Assembly: GCA_002345575.1 (NCBI GenBank) | Contig: DDVX01000019.1 | Location: 82,397-146,396, forward strand | DNA from: Stutzerimonas stutzeri | GTDB lineage: Bacteria; Pseudomonadota; Gammaproteobacteria; Pseudomonadales; Pseudomonadaceae | DNA length: 64,000 nucleotides | Reading direction: 5' to 3' | Shown here: in pieces, positions 54,035 through 63,163 of the stretch | Layout of the letters: every line of letters begins with the position of its first letter | How positions within the stretch are numbered: the stretch's first letter is position 1 | Program-made: the position numbers and the translations under genes | The notes under the pieces: model-generated | The model's database searches: none | Seen by the model: the letters and a program-made list of their open reading frames with translations, nothing else | What the model was told of the DNA's origin: nothing

Positions 54035-55924
54035 TTATATGAGAGGCAAGCCTGTGACGTTCGTGTTTTTCTTCAGGTGAAGTAGTGTGATCTGGTTGTC
54101 AAGTTGCTCGTGTATGCCGAAAGCTGATTTGTGAGGTAGTTTTTGGTAATGTATAAGGCTGTATCCTAGTGCTCCTGCGTACTGCAGATACTGCTCTGTA
54201 TCTCGATATTTTTTTTGTGAATTAAATGATCTTTCCCAACGTGCATCCATGATGTCAAGTAGTATTATCTCTAGTGCCAAGCCTGCAAGGGTGCTTAATA
54301 GTTGCTTGAGTTTTTCATCGGTTAGCAATCCGAGGATTTCATTAAGAAAGATAATGTCTCCGGAGTAATTATCTGATAGCTCTTTCAGGTTTTTTAGTGA
54401 TTTTTGGGTGTTTTGGTTTCGGATGTTGCTGGCAAAATAATTTTCACCTGATAGGTTGAGTTCGATAATTTCCCTTTTGTTTTCATAGTTTTCAATAAAC
54501 TCAATAATTGACCATCCGGGTTCTGGCTGGCCGGGGGCGAGAGTAATTTTTGGCGTCCAATTTATTGTACCGGCTAAACCGTTCTTGTAGAAATCCTCGC
54601 GTTGTTTTTTAGGTGTTATAAGGTAGTTTGAGGCGTGAACAAGTTCGAAAGCTCGGTGGGTGCGATAGTTGTTTTTAGAGACCCAAGCGAAGAAGGCGCT
54701 TTTATTGGAATTTGCTATTTCAATTAAAATTACTGGCTGGCAGCGTTCTATAAGTTTGGAGCCTCCTTTGAGTACATCAAGCTCCATGCCTTCTACATCT
54801 ATTTTTATGAAGTCAAATACCTTCGTCGGATAAAGATGGTCAAGTGAGCTTATTTTGACTTTTCCAGTTGAATCGCTGGTCAAGCTAGTGGCTCCTAGGT
54901 TGGAGTTGTCTATTATACCCGGTTTGGCTTTTCCTAACTTTGAGCCGAGACCTATTCGGTAGATTTTATAGCGGTCAGATGGAATCTTGTTGATCTGAAA
55001 ATTTAGCTCTAGCTGGTCTGCGGTGGATGGAATGGGTTCAAAACAATGGACTTCAGACGCATCGCCTATACATGTGAAAAATAATGCATGATTTCCAATA
55101 TTGCTGCCGATATCTAGGATTCTGGATTTTTGCGGTAGGCTCAGCAAACATTCATTGAGTTCTCTGATTTCAAAAAAGCAATCTCGAGCGAGATGGTTTT
55201 GAATTGTATCGAGTGTGTTGCTAAGGCGGAATTTTACTTCTTGGTTTCCGTAGGGGACGCGAGCAATTACCTCGTTTTCTTGACAGAAAAGCTGAAAAAT
55301 TTTGTTCACGGCTATTCGCCAGTCGCGCCCGCTTGCTGAGCGCGGTCCGCTAGAATGCTGCCCGCGCACGTTTAGGAAAAGAGGGTGTTCAATTTTAATG
55401 CAGCGTTTCTCCTTCCAAAGCCGCAAGTAATAATCGAAGTCCTCTCCGCAGTCCATTTCGACGTTAAATGGAAACTGCTTGGCTAAGTTGTGCCGTACAA
55501 AATGCCCCATTTGCAAAGTTAGATACGGGTCATTAATTAATATTTGCTCTAATTGTGTTATTGGTGAGATTTGGTTGTCGCGGCGGTAGGCTTGCAAGGT
55601 TGTGATGTCCGCCGTGTATATCTCACCCCAGATAGCGTCGAAATCATCAAGCATTTCAGCAACTATCGAAAATGCTGTAGGCACCATAAAGTCGTCAGCG
55701 TCAAGAAAGAATAGCCAGTCGGCTTCCTTTAATTCCGCTTGGCGGATAGCTAGATTGCGGGCATGTGAGCGGCCAAGCTTGCCTTCACTGTCATCTAGTT
55801 CGATAATTTCGATTTCATCGAATGCGCCTTTGCTGTATTCAATGGCCTGCTCCACAGAAGAGCTGGCTCGTTTGGCCAGTTCTTGATGTCCTGGCCCGAC
55901 TGGAATGATGACACAGCATTTCAT
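54035..55924 (-). CDS. Glycosyltransferase 2 - FkbM methyltransferase fusion with methyltransferase-like C-terminus
   Basis: This 629-residue protein shows three parts. Residues 1 to about 210 are a GT2 fold (MKCCVIIPVGPGHQELAKRA, the DxD-like FFLDADDFMVP, acceptor-site CGEDFDYYLRLW). Residues about 255-420 are an FkbM-type SAM methyltransferase (ILDIGSNIGNHALFF, FDFIKIDVEGMELDVLKGG). Residues about 450-629 look like the second half of another class I methyltransferase (IIFLNEILGLLTDEKLKQLL, IILLDIMDARWE) without an obvious SAM glycine motif. The gene is visibly AT-rich against its neighbours, suggesting transfer. It sits with a TPR glycosyltransferase upstream of fliC, so flagellin glycan assembly is likely. 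Confidence 0.82.
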   Translation of the reverse strand: MKCCVIIPVGPGHQELAKRASSSVEQAIEYSKGAFDEIEIIELDDSEGKLGRSHARNLAIRQAELKEADWLFFLDADDFMVPTAFSIVAEMLDDFDAIWGEIYTADITTLQAYRRDNQISPITQLEQILINDPYLTLQMGHFVRHNLAKQFPFNVEMDCGEDFDYYLRLWKEKRCIKIEHPLFLNVRGQHSSGPRSASGRDWRIAVNKIFQLFCQENEVIARVPYGNQEVKFRLSNTLDTIQNHLARDCFFEIRELNECLLSLPQKSRILDIGSNIGNHALFFTCIGDASEVHCFEPIPSTADQLELNFQINKIPSDRYKIYRIGLGSKLGKAKPGIIDNSNLGATSLTSDSTGKVKISSLDHLYPTKVFDFIKIDVEGMELDVLKGGSKLIERCQPVILIEIANSNKSAFFAWVSKNNYRTHRAFELVHASNYLITPKKQREDFYKNGLAGTINWTPKITLAPGQPEPGWSIIEFIENYENKREIIELNLSGENYFASNIRNQNTQKSLKNLKELSDNYSGDIIFLNEILGLLTDEKLKQLLSTLAGLALEIILLDIMDARWERSFNSQKKYRDTEQYLQYAGALGYSLIHYQKLPHKSAFGIHEQLDNQITLLHLKKNTNVTGLPLI

Positions 55925-55969
55925 GAGCTTACTCTATTATCTGGATAATAATTTATTTGGTGTTTTAGC

Positions 55970-57610
55970 TTAGACCGTGTTTGGTAAATTCGTGTTGGCG
56001 TAAGCGGATATCTCATCGGTTGCAGTTTTGATAGCCATTTTCCAGTTGCTTGGGTTGGTGTTTCGGATAATTTTTAAAGATGTGTACCAATAGCTAGACT
56101 CCCGATCAAGCCCCCAGCGCCAGTCGGGATCGGTAGGCAAAAGTAGGTGTGTGGGTGCACCCAATGCCCCTGCCAAATGTACTGTTGTGTTGTCTGTAGT
56201 AAGTGTCAAGTCAAGTGCGGAGATCTGCGCTGCTTGTCGATCGATGTTCAGAAGAGGGTTTATATCTAAGTCGTGATAAATACTCAGGCCGAGAGATTCC
56301 ATGATGGCTCTGTCTTCCTGAGTATCCCCATATTGCAGATCAATAAACTGAACATTTTTAAGTACTTTTAGTGGTTGCATTTCGGAGGGGCTTAGGCTGC
56401 GCGCATATTTATTGGTTCCCGCGCCGGTGCCGCCACGCCATGAAATTCCTACGAGCAGCTTTCCTGGAAAGAGGTCTTTATAGGTATTTCTTATTCTAGC
56501 TACCTCGGGGGCAGAGGCTTGCAGGAAATATTCTTGCCTAGGGAATTTGCTGGCATCATTGCGCAATATCTTGCACAGGCTGCCTGCCGGGATATGATAG
56601 TCGGATGTTGGCCATAGCTTTACCACTGGCTTTCCTGTTTCTGAAATAGGCTGTGCGATGAAGTTTACGTTTGGCCAGCTTCGGCTAAATAACGGCACTA
56701 GTCGCGCGTCACATTCCCAAGCAATGTGGGGGGTCAATTTGCAGAGGTCCGGAAGTATGCTGGCAAACATGATCTGATCGCCGATGCCTTGCTCGGTCCA
56801 GACAAGCAGTCTTTTTCCTCCGAGTGGCTCGCCGTTCCATTCTGGAATATTGAAGTTCTGAATTTGGTTCTCGATGGACTTTGCCCAGCGCCATTCCCAG
56901 TGCTCCCAGCCCTTCTGGAAATTTCCGGTTTTCAGCATCAGGTGCGCAAGGCTATGGTGTGTGTCTATATCTTCAGGGTTGTTCTGCAGTACTTTATAGT
57001 AATGCGCGATGGCGTGGCTGTACTGGCCTAGTTTGTTGTAGCTTTGGGCCATTGCATAATGTCCGTCGCGTGAATCTGGAAGGCTTTCCAGCACAATTTG
57101 GCAGCAGGCGAGGCTTTCGTGAAAGCGGTTCTGACAGTAATAAATATACGCGAGATTCAGCAATAACCCGTCTTGCACTGCTCCTTGGGCATCAGATCCA
57201 AGCGCAGCAGTGATCAGTCCTTCCGCCTCAATGAAATATTCGTGCCGAAGCAGTGCCTGCGTCAGTAACTGACGGCGATGTTGGTTGGGGTGTTGTAAGT
57301 GCCAAGCGCGGATTCTTCCCAGTTCGTTTTGAAGTATGTCCGTTCGCTGCGCCATGAGGGGGAAGAGGAGCGCATCCACTTCATTACTCTGAGGAAGCGC
57401 TAGAGCGCGTAGGCTGTGTTGCATGGCTTCCTGTTCTCGGCCCTGCCGTTGCAATAGGCAGGCTGCGCGTGCATGGGCAATCGCTGGCTCGCGCATGAGT
57501 CGAGTCAGTTTCAGGTAGCCCTGTATCTGCGCATCCAGATTATCTGTTTGCTCGGCTTCTATAAGTGTCTGAATGGTTCGTTGTATCTGTTTGTCGTTCC
57601 GCTGAGCCAT
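55970..57610 (-). CDS. TPR-containing glycosyltransferase (GT9/GT41-like), probable flagellin modification
   Basis: This 546-residue protein has an alpha-helical N-terminal half with TPR units (clear at about 150-240: LAYIYYCQNRFHESLACCQIVLE, HYAMAQSYNKLGQYSHAIAHYYKVLQ) and a C-terminal GT-B-like domain with LVWTEQGIGDQIMFASILPDL, GISWRGGTGAGTNKYARSLS and TTDNTTVHLAGALGAPTHLLLP. These blocks match TPR-glycosyltransferases of flagellin loci. It is 45 bp upstream of the GT2-FkbM gene and probably co-transcribed with it, divergent from fliC. Confidence 0.85.
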   Translation of the reverse strand: MAQRNDKQIQRTIQTLIEAEQTDNLDAQIQGYLKLTRLMREPAIAHARAACLLQRQGREQEAMQHSLRALALPQSNEVDALLFPLMAQRTDILQNELGRIRAWHLQHPNQHRRQLLTQALLRHEYFIEAEGLITAALGSDAQGAVQDGLLLNLAYIYYCQNRFHESLACCQIVLESLPDSRDGHYAMAQSYNKLGQYSHAIAHYYKVLQNNPEDIDTHHSLAHLMLKTGNFQKGWEHWEWRWAKSIENQIQNFNIPEWNGEPLGGKRLLVWTEQGIGDQIMFASILPDLCKLTPHIAWECDARLVPLFSRSWPNVNFIAQPISETGKPVVKLWPTSDYHIPAGSLCKILRNDASKFPRQEYFLQASAPEVARIRNTYKDLFPGKLLVGISWRGGTGAGTNKYARSLSPSEMQPLKVLKNVQFIDLQYGDTQEDRAIMESLGLSIYHDLDINPLLNIDRQAAQISALDLTLTTDNTTVHLAGALGAPTHLLLPTDPDWRWGLDRESSYWYTSLKIIRNTNPSNWKMAIKTATDEISAYANTNLPNTV

Positions 57611-57820
57611 CTGGGATTCCTGGGGCGAGGAAAATGAGACGTACCATGCCGGAGGTTAGGGGGGGGCGCAAGGCAAGGTATGCCGCACGGTTTCACGCAA
57701 TGACTCTTACAATTCCCATCTGTTTTGCCTGACGTTGGCTCATGTATGGGAGGGGCGTTGGTCGCGAAAGTGCGGCTCCCAGTCGAGGCTAAGGCTTCTC
57801 CTAGAAAAAAGTGGCAGGGC

Positions 57821-57847
57821 TAAAGTTTGCGTTTGGGCGTCCGAAAA
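57821..57847 (+). promoter_or_regulatory. Upstream sigma-28 (FliA)-type promoter candidate
   Basis: TAAAGTTT (57821-57828), 11-base spacer, TCCGAAAA (57840-57847), a 6/8 match to GCCGATAA. The 57611-58057 region otherwise holds only this and the second promoter; no gene is supported. Confidence 0.5.
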
Positions 57848-57932
57848 CCTTTGCAGGCGGGCTCGCTGGGTTGGGGCTCGCCGGTGTCGTACAGGGTGTT
57901 GGCGGGGCGTGCACATTATTTTCATTTGCCCC

Positions 57933-57959
57933 TAAAGCTCACCGAAACGGCGCCGATAA
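57933..57959 (+). promoter_or_regulatory. Sigma-28 (FliA) promoter of fliC
   Basis: TAAAGCTC (57933-57940), 11-base spacer and a perfect GCCGATAA (57952-57959), 98 bp before the fliC start. Confidence 0.88.
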
Positions 57960-58057
57960 GCTAATCGAATGCGAACTCGATGGGTGCCTGGGCAAAGCCG
58001 GCCCAAAGTCGCATCGCTCAGGCAAACCAAAGTAACCAGCGCCCTTGGAGGCTCATC

Positions 58058-59557
58058 ATGGCTCTTACAGTCAATACAAACATCCCGTCGCTGAATACCC
58101 AGCGCAACATCAACAGCACATCCAACGCCCTGAACACCTCCATGCAGCGCCTGTCCACTGGCAGCCGCATCAACAGCGCGAAAGACGATGCCGCCGGTTT
58201 GCAGATATCCAACCGTCTCACCAACCAGATCAGCGGCCTCAACGTGGCGACCCGTAACGCCAACGACGGTATTTCGCTGTCGCAAACTGCTGAAGGTGCT
58301 CTGCAGCAGTCCACCAACATCCTGCAGCGTATTCGCGACCTGGCAATCCAGTCGGCCAACGGCTCCAACAGCGATGCGGATCGCGCTGCTCTGCAGAAGG
58401 AAGTGTCTGCTCAGCAGGCTGAGTTGACCCGTATCGCCGAAACCACCACCTTTGGTGGTCGCAAACTGCTGGATGGCTCGTTCGGTACCTCCAGCTTCCA
58501 AGTGGGTTCCAATGCCTACGAAACCATCGACGTCAGCTTGAAGAGCGCTGCTTCCAACAAGATTGGTGCTTTCCAAATGAATAGCAGTGATAGCACAAGG
58601 ACGGCATCGCTTTCGACTGCGACCGCTACTGCTGCTACTACCGGTGGATCAGGAACTGCTGTTCCCGCTGTTCCCGCGGCAGTCTTTACAAGTGCTGCAC
58701 TTAATGTGGTGGGCGGTGGTCAAGAGAAAGCGATTACTATCGCGACAACAGACAGCGCCAAGAGCATTGCGGCCAAGTTCGATGGGGCCATCCCTGGCAT
58801 GACGGCAGCTGCTCGCACCGTGTTCAAGGCCGAGGTGGATCTTGGCGCCTCGACTGCTTTGAATTTCGATCTGACAGTAGGCGATGAGACGGTTTCCCTA
58901 GTCGGGGTTACCTCGACTGCCGATCTGGCTGATCAGATCAACTCGAATGCCTCGAAGCTGGGTGTGACGGCAAACCTGGATAAAGACGGTGTACTGACCA
59001 TCACCTCCAGCACCGGGGAGAACGTTGGGTTTGGTGCAGTAACCAATCAGGCCGGTGCTAATGCCGGAGCTGGGGAAATCAAAGTCAACGTACAGAACTC
59101 GGATGGAACCTTTGCCGATACCGCTTCTAGTCTTGCTCAGGCTGGTGGTACTGTTGTGGGATACGTTCAGGTCAACTCACCTACGTCCTATGCAGTGACT
59201 GGCACTGCTACAGAGCTGTTCTCGGCTGGAAAATCCGAACTTTCAAATATTGGTAATGTGGATATTTCCACCGCCGCTGGTGCCCAGCAGGCTCTGGCTG
59301 TTGTCGATAGCGCCTTGGCTGCAATCGATGCCCAGCGCGCCGACCTCGGTGCGGTTCAGAACCGCTTCGACAACACCATCAACAACCTGCAGAACATCTC
59401 TGAAAATGCCTCGGCTGCTCGTAGCCGGATCATGGACACCGACTACGCAGCAGAAACCGCCAACCTGTCGAAGAACCAGGTACTGCAGCAGGCTGGTACT
59501 GCAATTCTGGCTCAGGCCAAGCAGCTGCCGCAGGCTGTGCTGTCCCTACTTCAGTAA
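58058..59557 (+). CDS. fliC: Flagellin FliC
   Basis: This 499-residue filament protein starts at the ATG at 58058 after GGAGG. The N-terminal D0/D1 (MALTVNTNIPSLNTQRNINS ... LSTGSRINSAKDDAAGLQIS) and C-terminal D1/D0 (VQNRFDNTINNLQNI ... AQAKQLPQAVLSLLQ) are conserved. The central part from about residue 180 to 410 is variable and rich in Ala, Thr, Ser, Val and Gly, with candidate O-glycosylation residues. Ser/Thr-dense runs near 185-205 (SSDSTRTASLSTATATAATT) stand out. FliA-controlled; glycosyltransferase genes lie next to it. Confidence 0.96.
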   Translation: MALTVNTNIPSLNTQRNINSTSNALNTSMQRLSTGSRINSAKDDAAGLQISNRLTNQISGLNVATRNANDGISLSQTAEGALQQSTNILQRIRDLAIQSANGSNSDADRAALQKEVSAQQAELTRIAETTTFGGRKLLDGSFGTSSFQVGSNAYETIDVSLKSAASNKIGAFQMNSSDSTRTASLSTATATAATTGGSGTAVPAVPAAVFTSAALNVVGGGQEKAITIATTDSAKSIAAKFDGAIPGMTAAARTVFKAEVDLGASTALNFDLTVGDETVSLVGVTSTADLADQINSNASKLGVTANLDKDGVLTITSSTGENVGFGAVTNQAGANAGAGEIKVNVQNSDGTFADTASSLAQAGGTVVGYVQVNSPTSYAVTGTATELFSAGKSELSNIGNVDISTAAGAQQALAVVDSALAAIDAQRADLGAVQNRFDNTINNLQNISENASAARSRIMDTDYAAETANLSKNQVLQQAGTAILAQAKQLPQAVLSLLQ

Positions 59558-59582
59558 GGGGCAAACGCCAGTCGGCAATTGG

Positions 59583-59613
59583 GGAGGAAGGGGTTGAGCC
59601 CCTTCCTCCTTTT
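59583..59613 (+). terminator. Rho-independent terminator of fliC
   Basis: GGAGGAAGGGG (59583-59593), 5-base loop, CCCCTTCCTCC (59599-59609), then TTTTCG. A perfect 11-bp stem, 26 bp after the fliC stop. Confidence 0.93.
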
Positions 59614-59633
59614 CGCGTTGTGAGGTAATGATT

Positions 59634-59996
59634 ATGCAAACGGTAAATCTCACGGCCAATCCAGCTTCGCTGGGTAATACGAAGCTGGATTATTCGGCGG
59701 GCTCGATTCAGACGGCTACGGATACGCAGCGGGGTGGCGAAGCTGGGTTGCGGCTGGATAAGGTTGGGGCCTCCGCACAGGATGTAAATACGGCGGTCGA
59801 TCAGCTTAAGTCCTTCGTCAAGGAAGCGCAGCGTAACTTGGATTTCAGCGTGGACGATTCGAGCGGCCAGTTCGTGGTCAAGGTCATGGATGGCGATACC
59901 GGGCTAGTGATCCGCCAGATTCCTTCTGAGGAGTTGTTGCGGCTGTCAGAGCAGCTGGAAAACATGCGTAGCCTGTTGTTCAAGGCCGAGGCCTGA
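59634..59996 (+). CDS. flaG: Flagellar protein FlaG
   Basis: This 120-residue protein has an unstructured N-terminus and a C-terminal FlaG domain (LDFSVDDSSGQFVVKVMDGDTGLVIRQIPSEELLRLSEQL). The ATG at 59634 is preferred because GAGG sits 8 bases upstream; the ATG at 59628 is too close. FlaG affects filament length. It lies between fliC and fliD as in other pseudomonads. Confidence 0.92.
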   Translation: MQTVNLTANPASLGNTKLDYSAGSIQTATDTQRGGEAGLRLDKVGASAQDVNTAVDQLKSFVKEAQRNLDFSVDDSSGQFVVKVMDGDTGLVIRQIPSEELLRLSEQLENMRSLLFKAEA

Positions 59997-60061
59997 GGGC
60001 ACGATTCTTGGATGTTTGCCGACAGGCTGAATATCCCGATGGTTTATTGACGAGGTGACAT

Positions 60062-61504
60062 ATGGCGGGGATCTCAGGTATCGGTTCCGGAATGGATATC
60101 AAGGCGATGGTCGAGGCCATCACCAATGCCGAGCGGGCGCCGAAGGAAAGCCAGCTCGCAAACCTGGAAAAGAAAACCACCACGCAGTTGACCTCTCTTG
60201 GCCAGCTGAAGAGCGCGATCAGCAATTTCCAGTCCGCGCTGAGTACGCTGAACAGCCCTTCGTCATTTCTGGCCCGCACGGCGACTTCATCCGACACCAA
60301 GGTGATGACGGCCAGTGTCAGCCAGAGCGCGCAGGCCGGCAGCTACAAGGTTGAAGTCCAGCAATTGGCCAGCAGCAGCAAGGTGGCGCTGGCAGCGATT
60401 GACGGCAAGGCCAAGCTCAATACCGGCACCCTTAATATCAAGATTGGTGATACTGCGTTGGCAGGTATCACCATCGACTCGACCAACAACACTCTGGATG
60501 GCATCCGTGATGCGATCAACGAGGCTGGCAAGAGTGAAGGGCTGAGCGCGACCATCATCACCGATGACCATGGTTCGCGCTTGGTGCTCAGTAGCAGCAA
60601 GGCGGGTGAGGGCAACGATATTACCGTTGCCGTCGATGAGACTGGCATCGTGGAAGACGGTGTTTCGTTGAACGAGTTGGCCTATAGCGGCCCGGCTACC
60701 AAACCCAGTGAGGGTGACCCTGATTACACCGCTAAGCTGGCGGCTTACGAAAAAGGTGGCCAGACGCTGGCGACTGCGCAGAGCGCTAAGCTGACCGTCG
60801 ATGGTTTGGCGGTCACCCGTGACAGCAACAACATCGATGATGTGGTGGAAGGCTTGAGCTTCGACCTCAAAGAGATCGGAACCAGCACCCTGAACGTCGC
60901 TAAGGATGAGGCCGGAGTAGAGGCCAATGTCAAGAAATTCGTAGATGCTTACAATACGCTGATGACTTTCATCAACACCGAGACGAATGTCACGCCAGTC
61001 AATGACACGTCGAAGCCGGTAGTAGGGGCGTTGGTTGGGGACGCTTCGGTTCGCACCTTGGTCAACTCCATTCGCTCCGAGCTGGTCTCCCCGCAGGGCG
61101 AAGGTGCTCTTCGTGCGCTGGCGGATATGGGGATCACCACGAAGAAAGACGGCACGCTGGAGATGGACAGCGACAAGGTGAAAAAAGCGGTCAGCACGGA
61201 CTTCGAAGGAGTGGCGGCCTACTTCACAGGCGATAGCGGGTTGGCCAGCCGTTTGGGTGACAAGCTGAAACCTTATACCGATGGTGGCGGCATTCTTGAG
61301 TCCAGAACCGATTCGTTGCAGGCGACCATCGATAAGGTCGACAAGCAGAAAGAAGATCTCTCCACGCGGATGAAGGCGGTGGAGGAGCGTTTGTATAAAC
61401 AGTACAACGCCATGGATAGCCTGGTTGCGCAGTTGATGAGTACCAGCGACAGCCTGACGCAGCTGTTCGACAGCATGCCGGGCTTCGTGACCCAGAAAAA
61501 GTAA
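60062..61504 (+). CDS. fliD: Flagellar hook-associated protein 2 / filament cap FliD
   Basis: This 480-residue cap protein begins MAGISGIGSGMDIKAMVEAI, with an N-terminal coiled coil to about residue 70, beta-rich D2/D3 domains, and a C-terminal coiled coil (LESRTDSLQATIDKVDKQKEDLSTRMKAVEERLYKQYNAMD). It assembles flagellin at the filament tip. GAGGTGACAT precedes the ATG. It is followed by fliS with its own FliA promoter. Confidence 0.95.
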   Translation: MAGISGIGSGMDIKAMVEAITNAERAPKESQLANLEKKTTTQLTSLGQLKSAISNFQSALSTLNSPSSFLARTATSSDTKVMTASVSQSAQAGSYKVEVQQLASSSKVALAAIDGKAKLNTGTLNIKIGDTALAGITIDSTNNTLDGIRDAINEAGKSEGLSATIITDDHGSRLVLSSSKAGEGNDITVAVDETGIVEDGVSLNELAYSGPATKPSEGDPDYTAKLAAYEKGGQTLATAQSAKLTVDGLAVTRDSNNIDDVVEGLSFDLKEIGTSTLNVAKDEAGVEANVKKFVDAYNTLMTFINTETNVTPVNDTSKPVVGALVGDASVRTLVNSIRSELVSPQGEGALRALADMGITTKKDGTLEMDSDKVKKAVSTDFEGVAAYFTGDSGLASRLGDKLKPYTDGGGILESRTDSLQATIDKVDKQKEDLSTRMKAVEERLYKQYNAMDSLVAQLMSTSDSLTQLFDSMPGFVTQKK

Positions 61505-61525
61505 GCATCATATATGAGGGGATTC

Positions 61526-61552
61526 GGCCGCGAAAAACTCCCAACCGCGGCC
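61526..61552. other. Hairpin after fliD, REP-like
   Basis: GGCCGCG (61526-61532) and CGCGGCC (61546-61552) pair; the following aaggccctcctacagg resembles the REP tail at 39.35 kb. It may act as a fliD 3' element. Confidence 0.55.
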
Positions 61553-61618
61553 AAGGCCCTCCTACAGGCTCGGTAGTCGCGATACTCTGCTTTGATCTCG
61601 TCGCTTGAGTATTTTGAT

Positions 61619-61645
61619 TAAAGGTACTCCTCATTCTGCCGATAC
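61619..61645 (+). promoter_or_regulatory. Sigma-28 (FliA) promoter candidate of fliS
   Basis: TAAAGGTA (61619-61626), 11-base spacer, GCCGATAC (61638-61645; 7/8 to consensus), 36 bp before the fliS start. Confidence 0.75.
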
Positions 61646-61680
61646 CTGTTTCAGTATCGTTAAACAGCTCGGAGTTACCC

Positions 61681-62067
61681 ATGAACGCTATGTTGGCCAT
61701 GAAGCAGTATCAGCAAGTCGGCGTGCAGGCTCAGGTCACCGAGGCAAGCCCGCATCGACTGATTCAAATGCTGATGCAGGGCGGTCTGGACCGTATCTAT
61801 CAAGCCAAGGGCGCGATCGAGTTCGGTCGGATTGCTGAGAAGGGCGAACTGATAGGTAAAGCTATCGCGATTATCGGCGGTTTACGTGAAGCGCTGGATC
61901 ATGAGGTAGGCGGCGAGATTGCGCAGAATCTCGATCGGCTTTATGAGTACATGATCATGCGACTGACCGAAGCCAATCGCAAAAACGACCCGGCGCCGCT
62001 AGCGGAAGTGGCGGGGCTGTTGCTTGAGGTTAAATCCGGTTGGGACGGCATCGCGCAGCACGCTTGA
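61681..62067 (+). CDS. fliS: Flagellin export chaperone FliS
   Basis: This 128-residue all-helical chaperone keeps flagellin unfolded for export. Family blocks: N-terminal MKQYQQVGVQAQVTEASPHRLIQMLMQGGLDRI and C-terminal LYEYMIMRLTEANRKNDPAPLAEVAGLL. GGAG precedes the ATG. Confidence 0.95.
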   Translation: MNAMLAMKQYQQVGVQAQVTEASPHRLIQMLMQGGLDRIYQAKGAIEFGRIAEKGELIGKAIAIIGGLREALDHEVGGEIAQNLDRLYEYMIMRLTEANRKNDPAPLAEVAGLLLEVKSGWDGIAQHA

Positions 62068-62170
62068 TGTTGGCTCGGTGGATCTGCTGATGTTATTCCC
62101 TGTTCTGCCGCTTTGATTACATTCAGCACGTTACCGTTTGGCACGCTTGCCGCCGATCCAGGAAATTCCG

Positions 62171-62467
62171 ATGCAACAGACCATTACCCAGTCAATCGCT
62201 GCTCTAAGAGCTTCTTTGCAAGAAACGTTGGCCCAGCAGAATTGGGAGGCGATCGGCGAGCTGGACGCACAGTGCCGAATACTGGTGGCAGCCTTGCGTG
62301 ACGAAGACGCCTTCGATAGCGAGCTGCGTGAGCAGATCGACGCACTGAAGGCTTTGTACGATGAGCTGCAACAATCCGGCCGAGCTGAACGCGAGCGGCT
62401 GGCCGGCGAGCTGACACGGCTTAACCAGTCGAAGCAGGTCGATCAGGCCTACAAGTCATTTAGTTGA
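62171..62467 (+). CDS. fliT: FliT-like flagellar chaperone
   Basis: The ATG at 62171 gives 98 residues, helical and acidic, with REQIDALKALYDELQQSGRAER as the coiled segment. Position directly after fliS and size fit FliT/FleP-type secretion chaperones for the cap protein; sequence in this family is weakly conserved, so the name rests mainly on context. It ends 3 bp from the convergent RES gene. Confidence 0.75.
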   Translation: MQQTITQSIAALRASLQETLAQQNWEAIGELDAQCRILVAALRDEDAFDSELREQIDALKALYDELQQSGRAERERLAGELTRLNQSKQVDQAYKSFS

Positions 62468-62470
62468 GCA

Positions 62471-63163
62471 TTACGGGGTCAGCTTCGTAAGCTGGCCCAC
62501 GCTGATAATCTGGCCTCTCCAGATCATCTCGTAATGGGCGGTCTGAATGATTGATTTCACCAGCCTTGGGGTCATCAAAGCCCAGCAGATATTGCCCGGC
62601 GAGCGGACTGAGTTGTAACGCAAACCCTGGCATCCCTTCCGTTTTGTTTCATGACCCAAGTAGCGAGCGTGGCTGTAGTCGTCAGGTGCGTATATCGGAT
62701 CTGTCAGCGGTATCGCCGTGGCGTCTTTCATCCCCGTATCGTTGAAGCTGCAGCTCAGGCCCCTGAAGGTAAATCGCTCGTAATTGAGTCCCTGCACATT
62801 TGCCCAATAGAGCCCCTGATGGTGGCGCACCTCGGCGATCGCGGTGTCCATTCTGTCGGCCAGATAGAGCACGCCGAAACTGCCATCGCTGAAGCGTGAG
62901 CCTTCGGGGTTTATGTGGGTAAAGGGGGCGATGGAATACGAGCAGCCAGGAATGCCGAAAGGAATCTCCTCGCGAGCAATCAGCTCTAGCCGACCGATTT
63001 CGTTTTGCAGCCTTGGGTTGGTCAATGCTTGAAGCTGGTATATCGCTTCGAAGTCTTCGGCATCCGCCACATCATCGAACAGAGCAATGGGCGGGAACTT
63101 GGAGTTAACCAGGCGGTAAGCCTGCAGGTTCTCGCCTCTGCAAACTTCGAAGTCATCCAGCAT
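62471..63163 (-). CDS. RES-domain toxin of a RES/Xre toxin-antitoxin pair
   Basis: This 230-residue protein has the RES pattern: an N-terminal Arg in YRLVNSKFPP, the GSRFSDGSFGVLYLADRMDTAIAEVRHHQ core and a late Asn/Ser-containing block (RYNSVRSPGNICWAL). RES toxins of type II systems degrade NAD+. The ATG at 63163 overlaps the antitoxin stop (TGATG), showing coupling; GTG codons 3 and 6 bp upstream are alternatives. Identification is from family motifs, with activity not shown. Confidence 0.88.
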   Translation of the reverse strand: MLDDFEVCRGENLQAYRLVNSKFPPIALFDDVADAEDFEAIYQLQALTNPRLQNEIGRLELIAREEIPFGIPGCSYSIAPFTHINPEGSRFSDGSFGVLYLADRMDTAIAEVRHHQGLYWANVQGLNYERFTFRGLSCSFNDTGMKDATAIPLTDPIYAPDDYSHARYLGHETKRKGCQGLRYNSVRSPGNICWALMTPRLVKSIIQTAHYEMIWRGQIISVGQLTKLTP

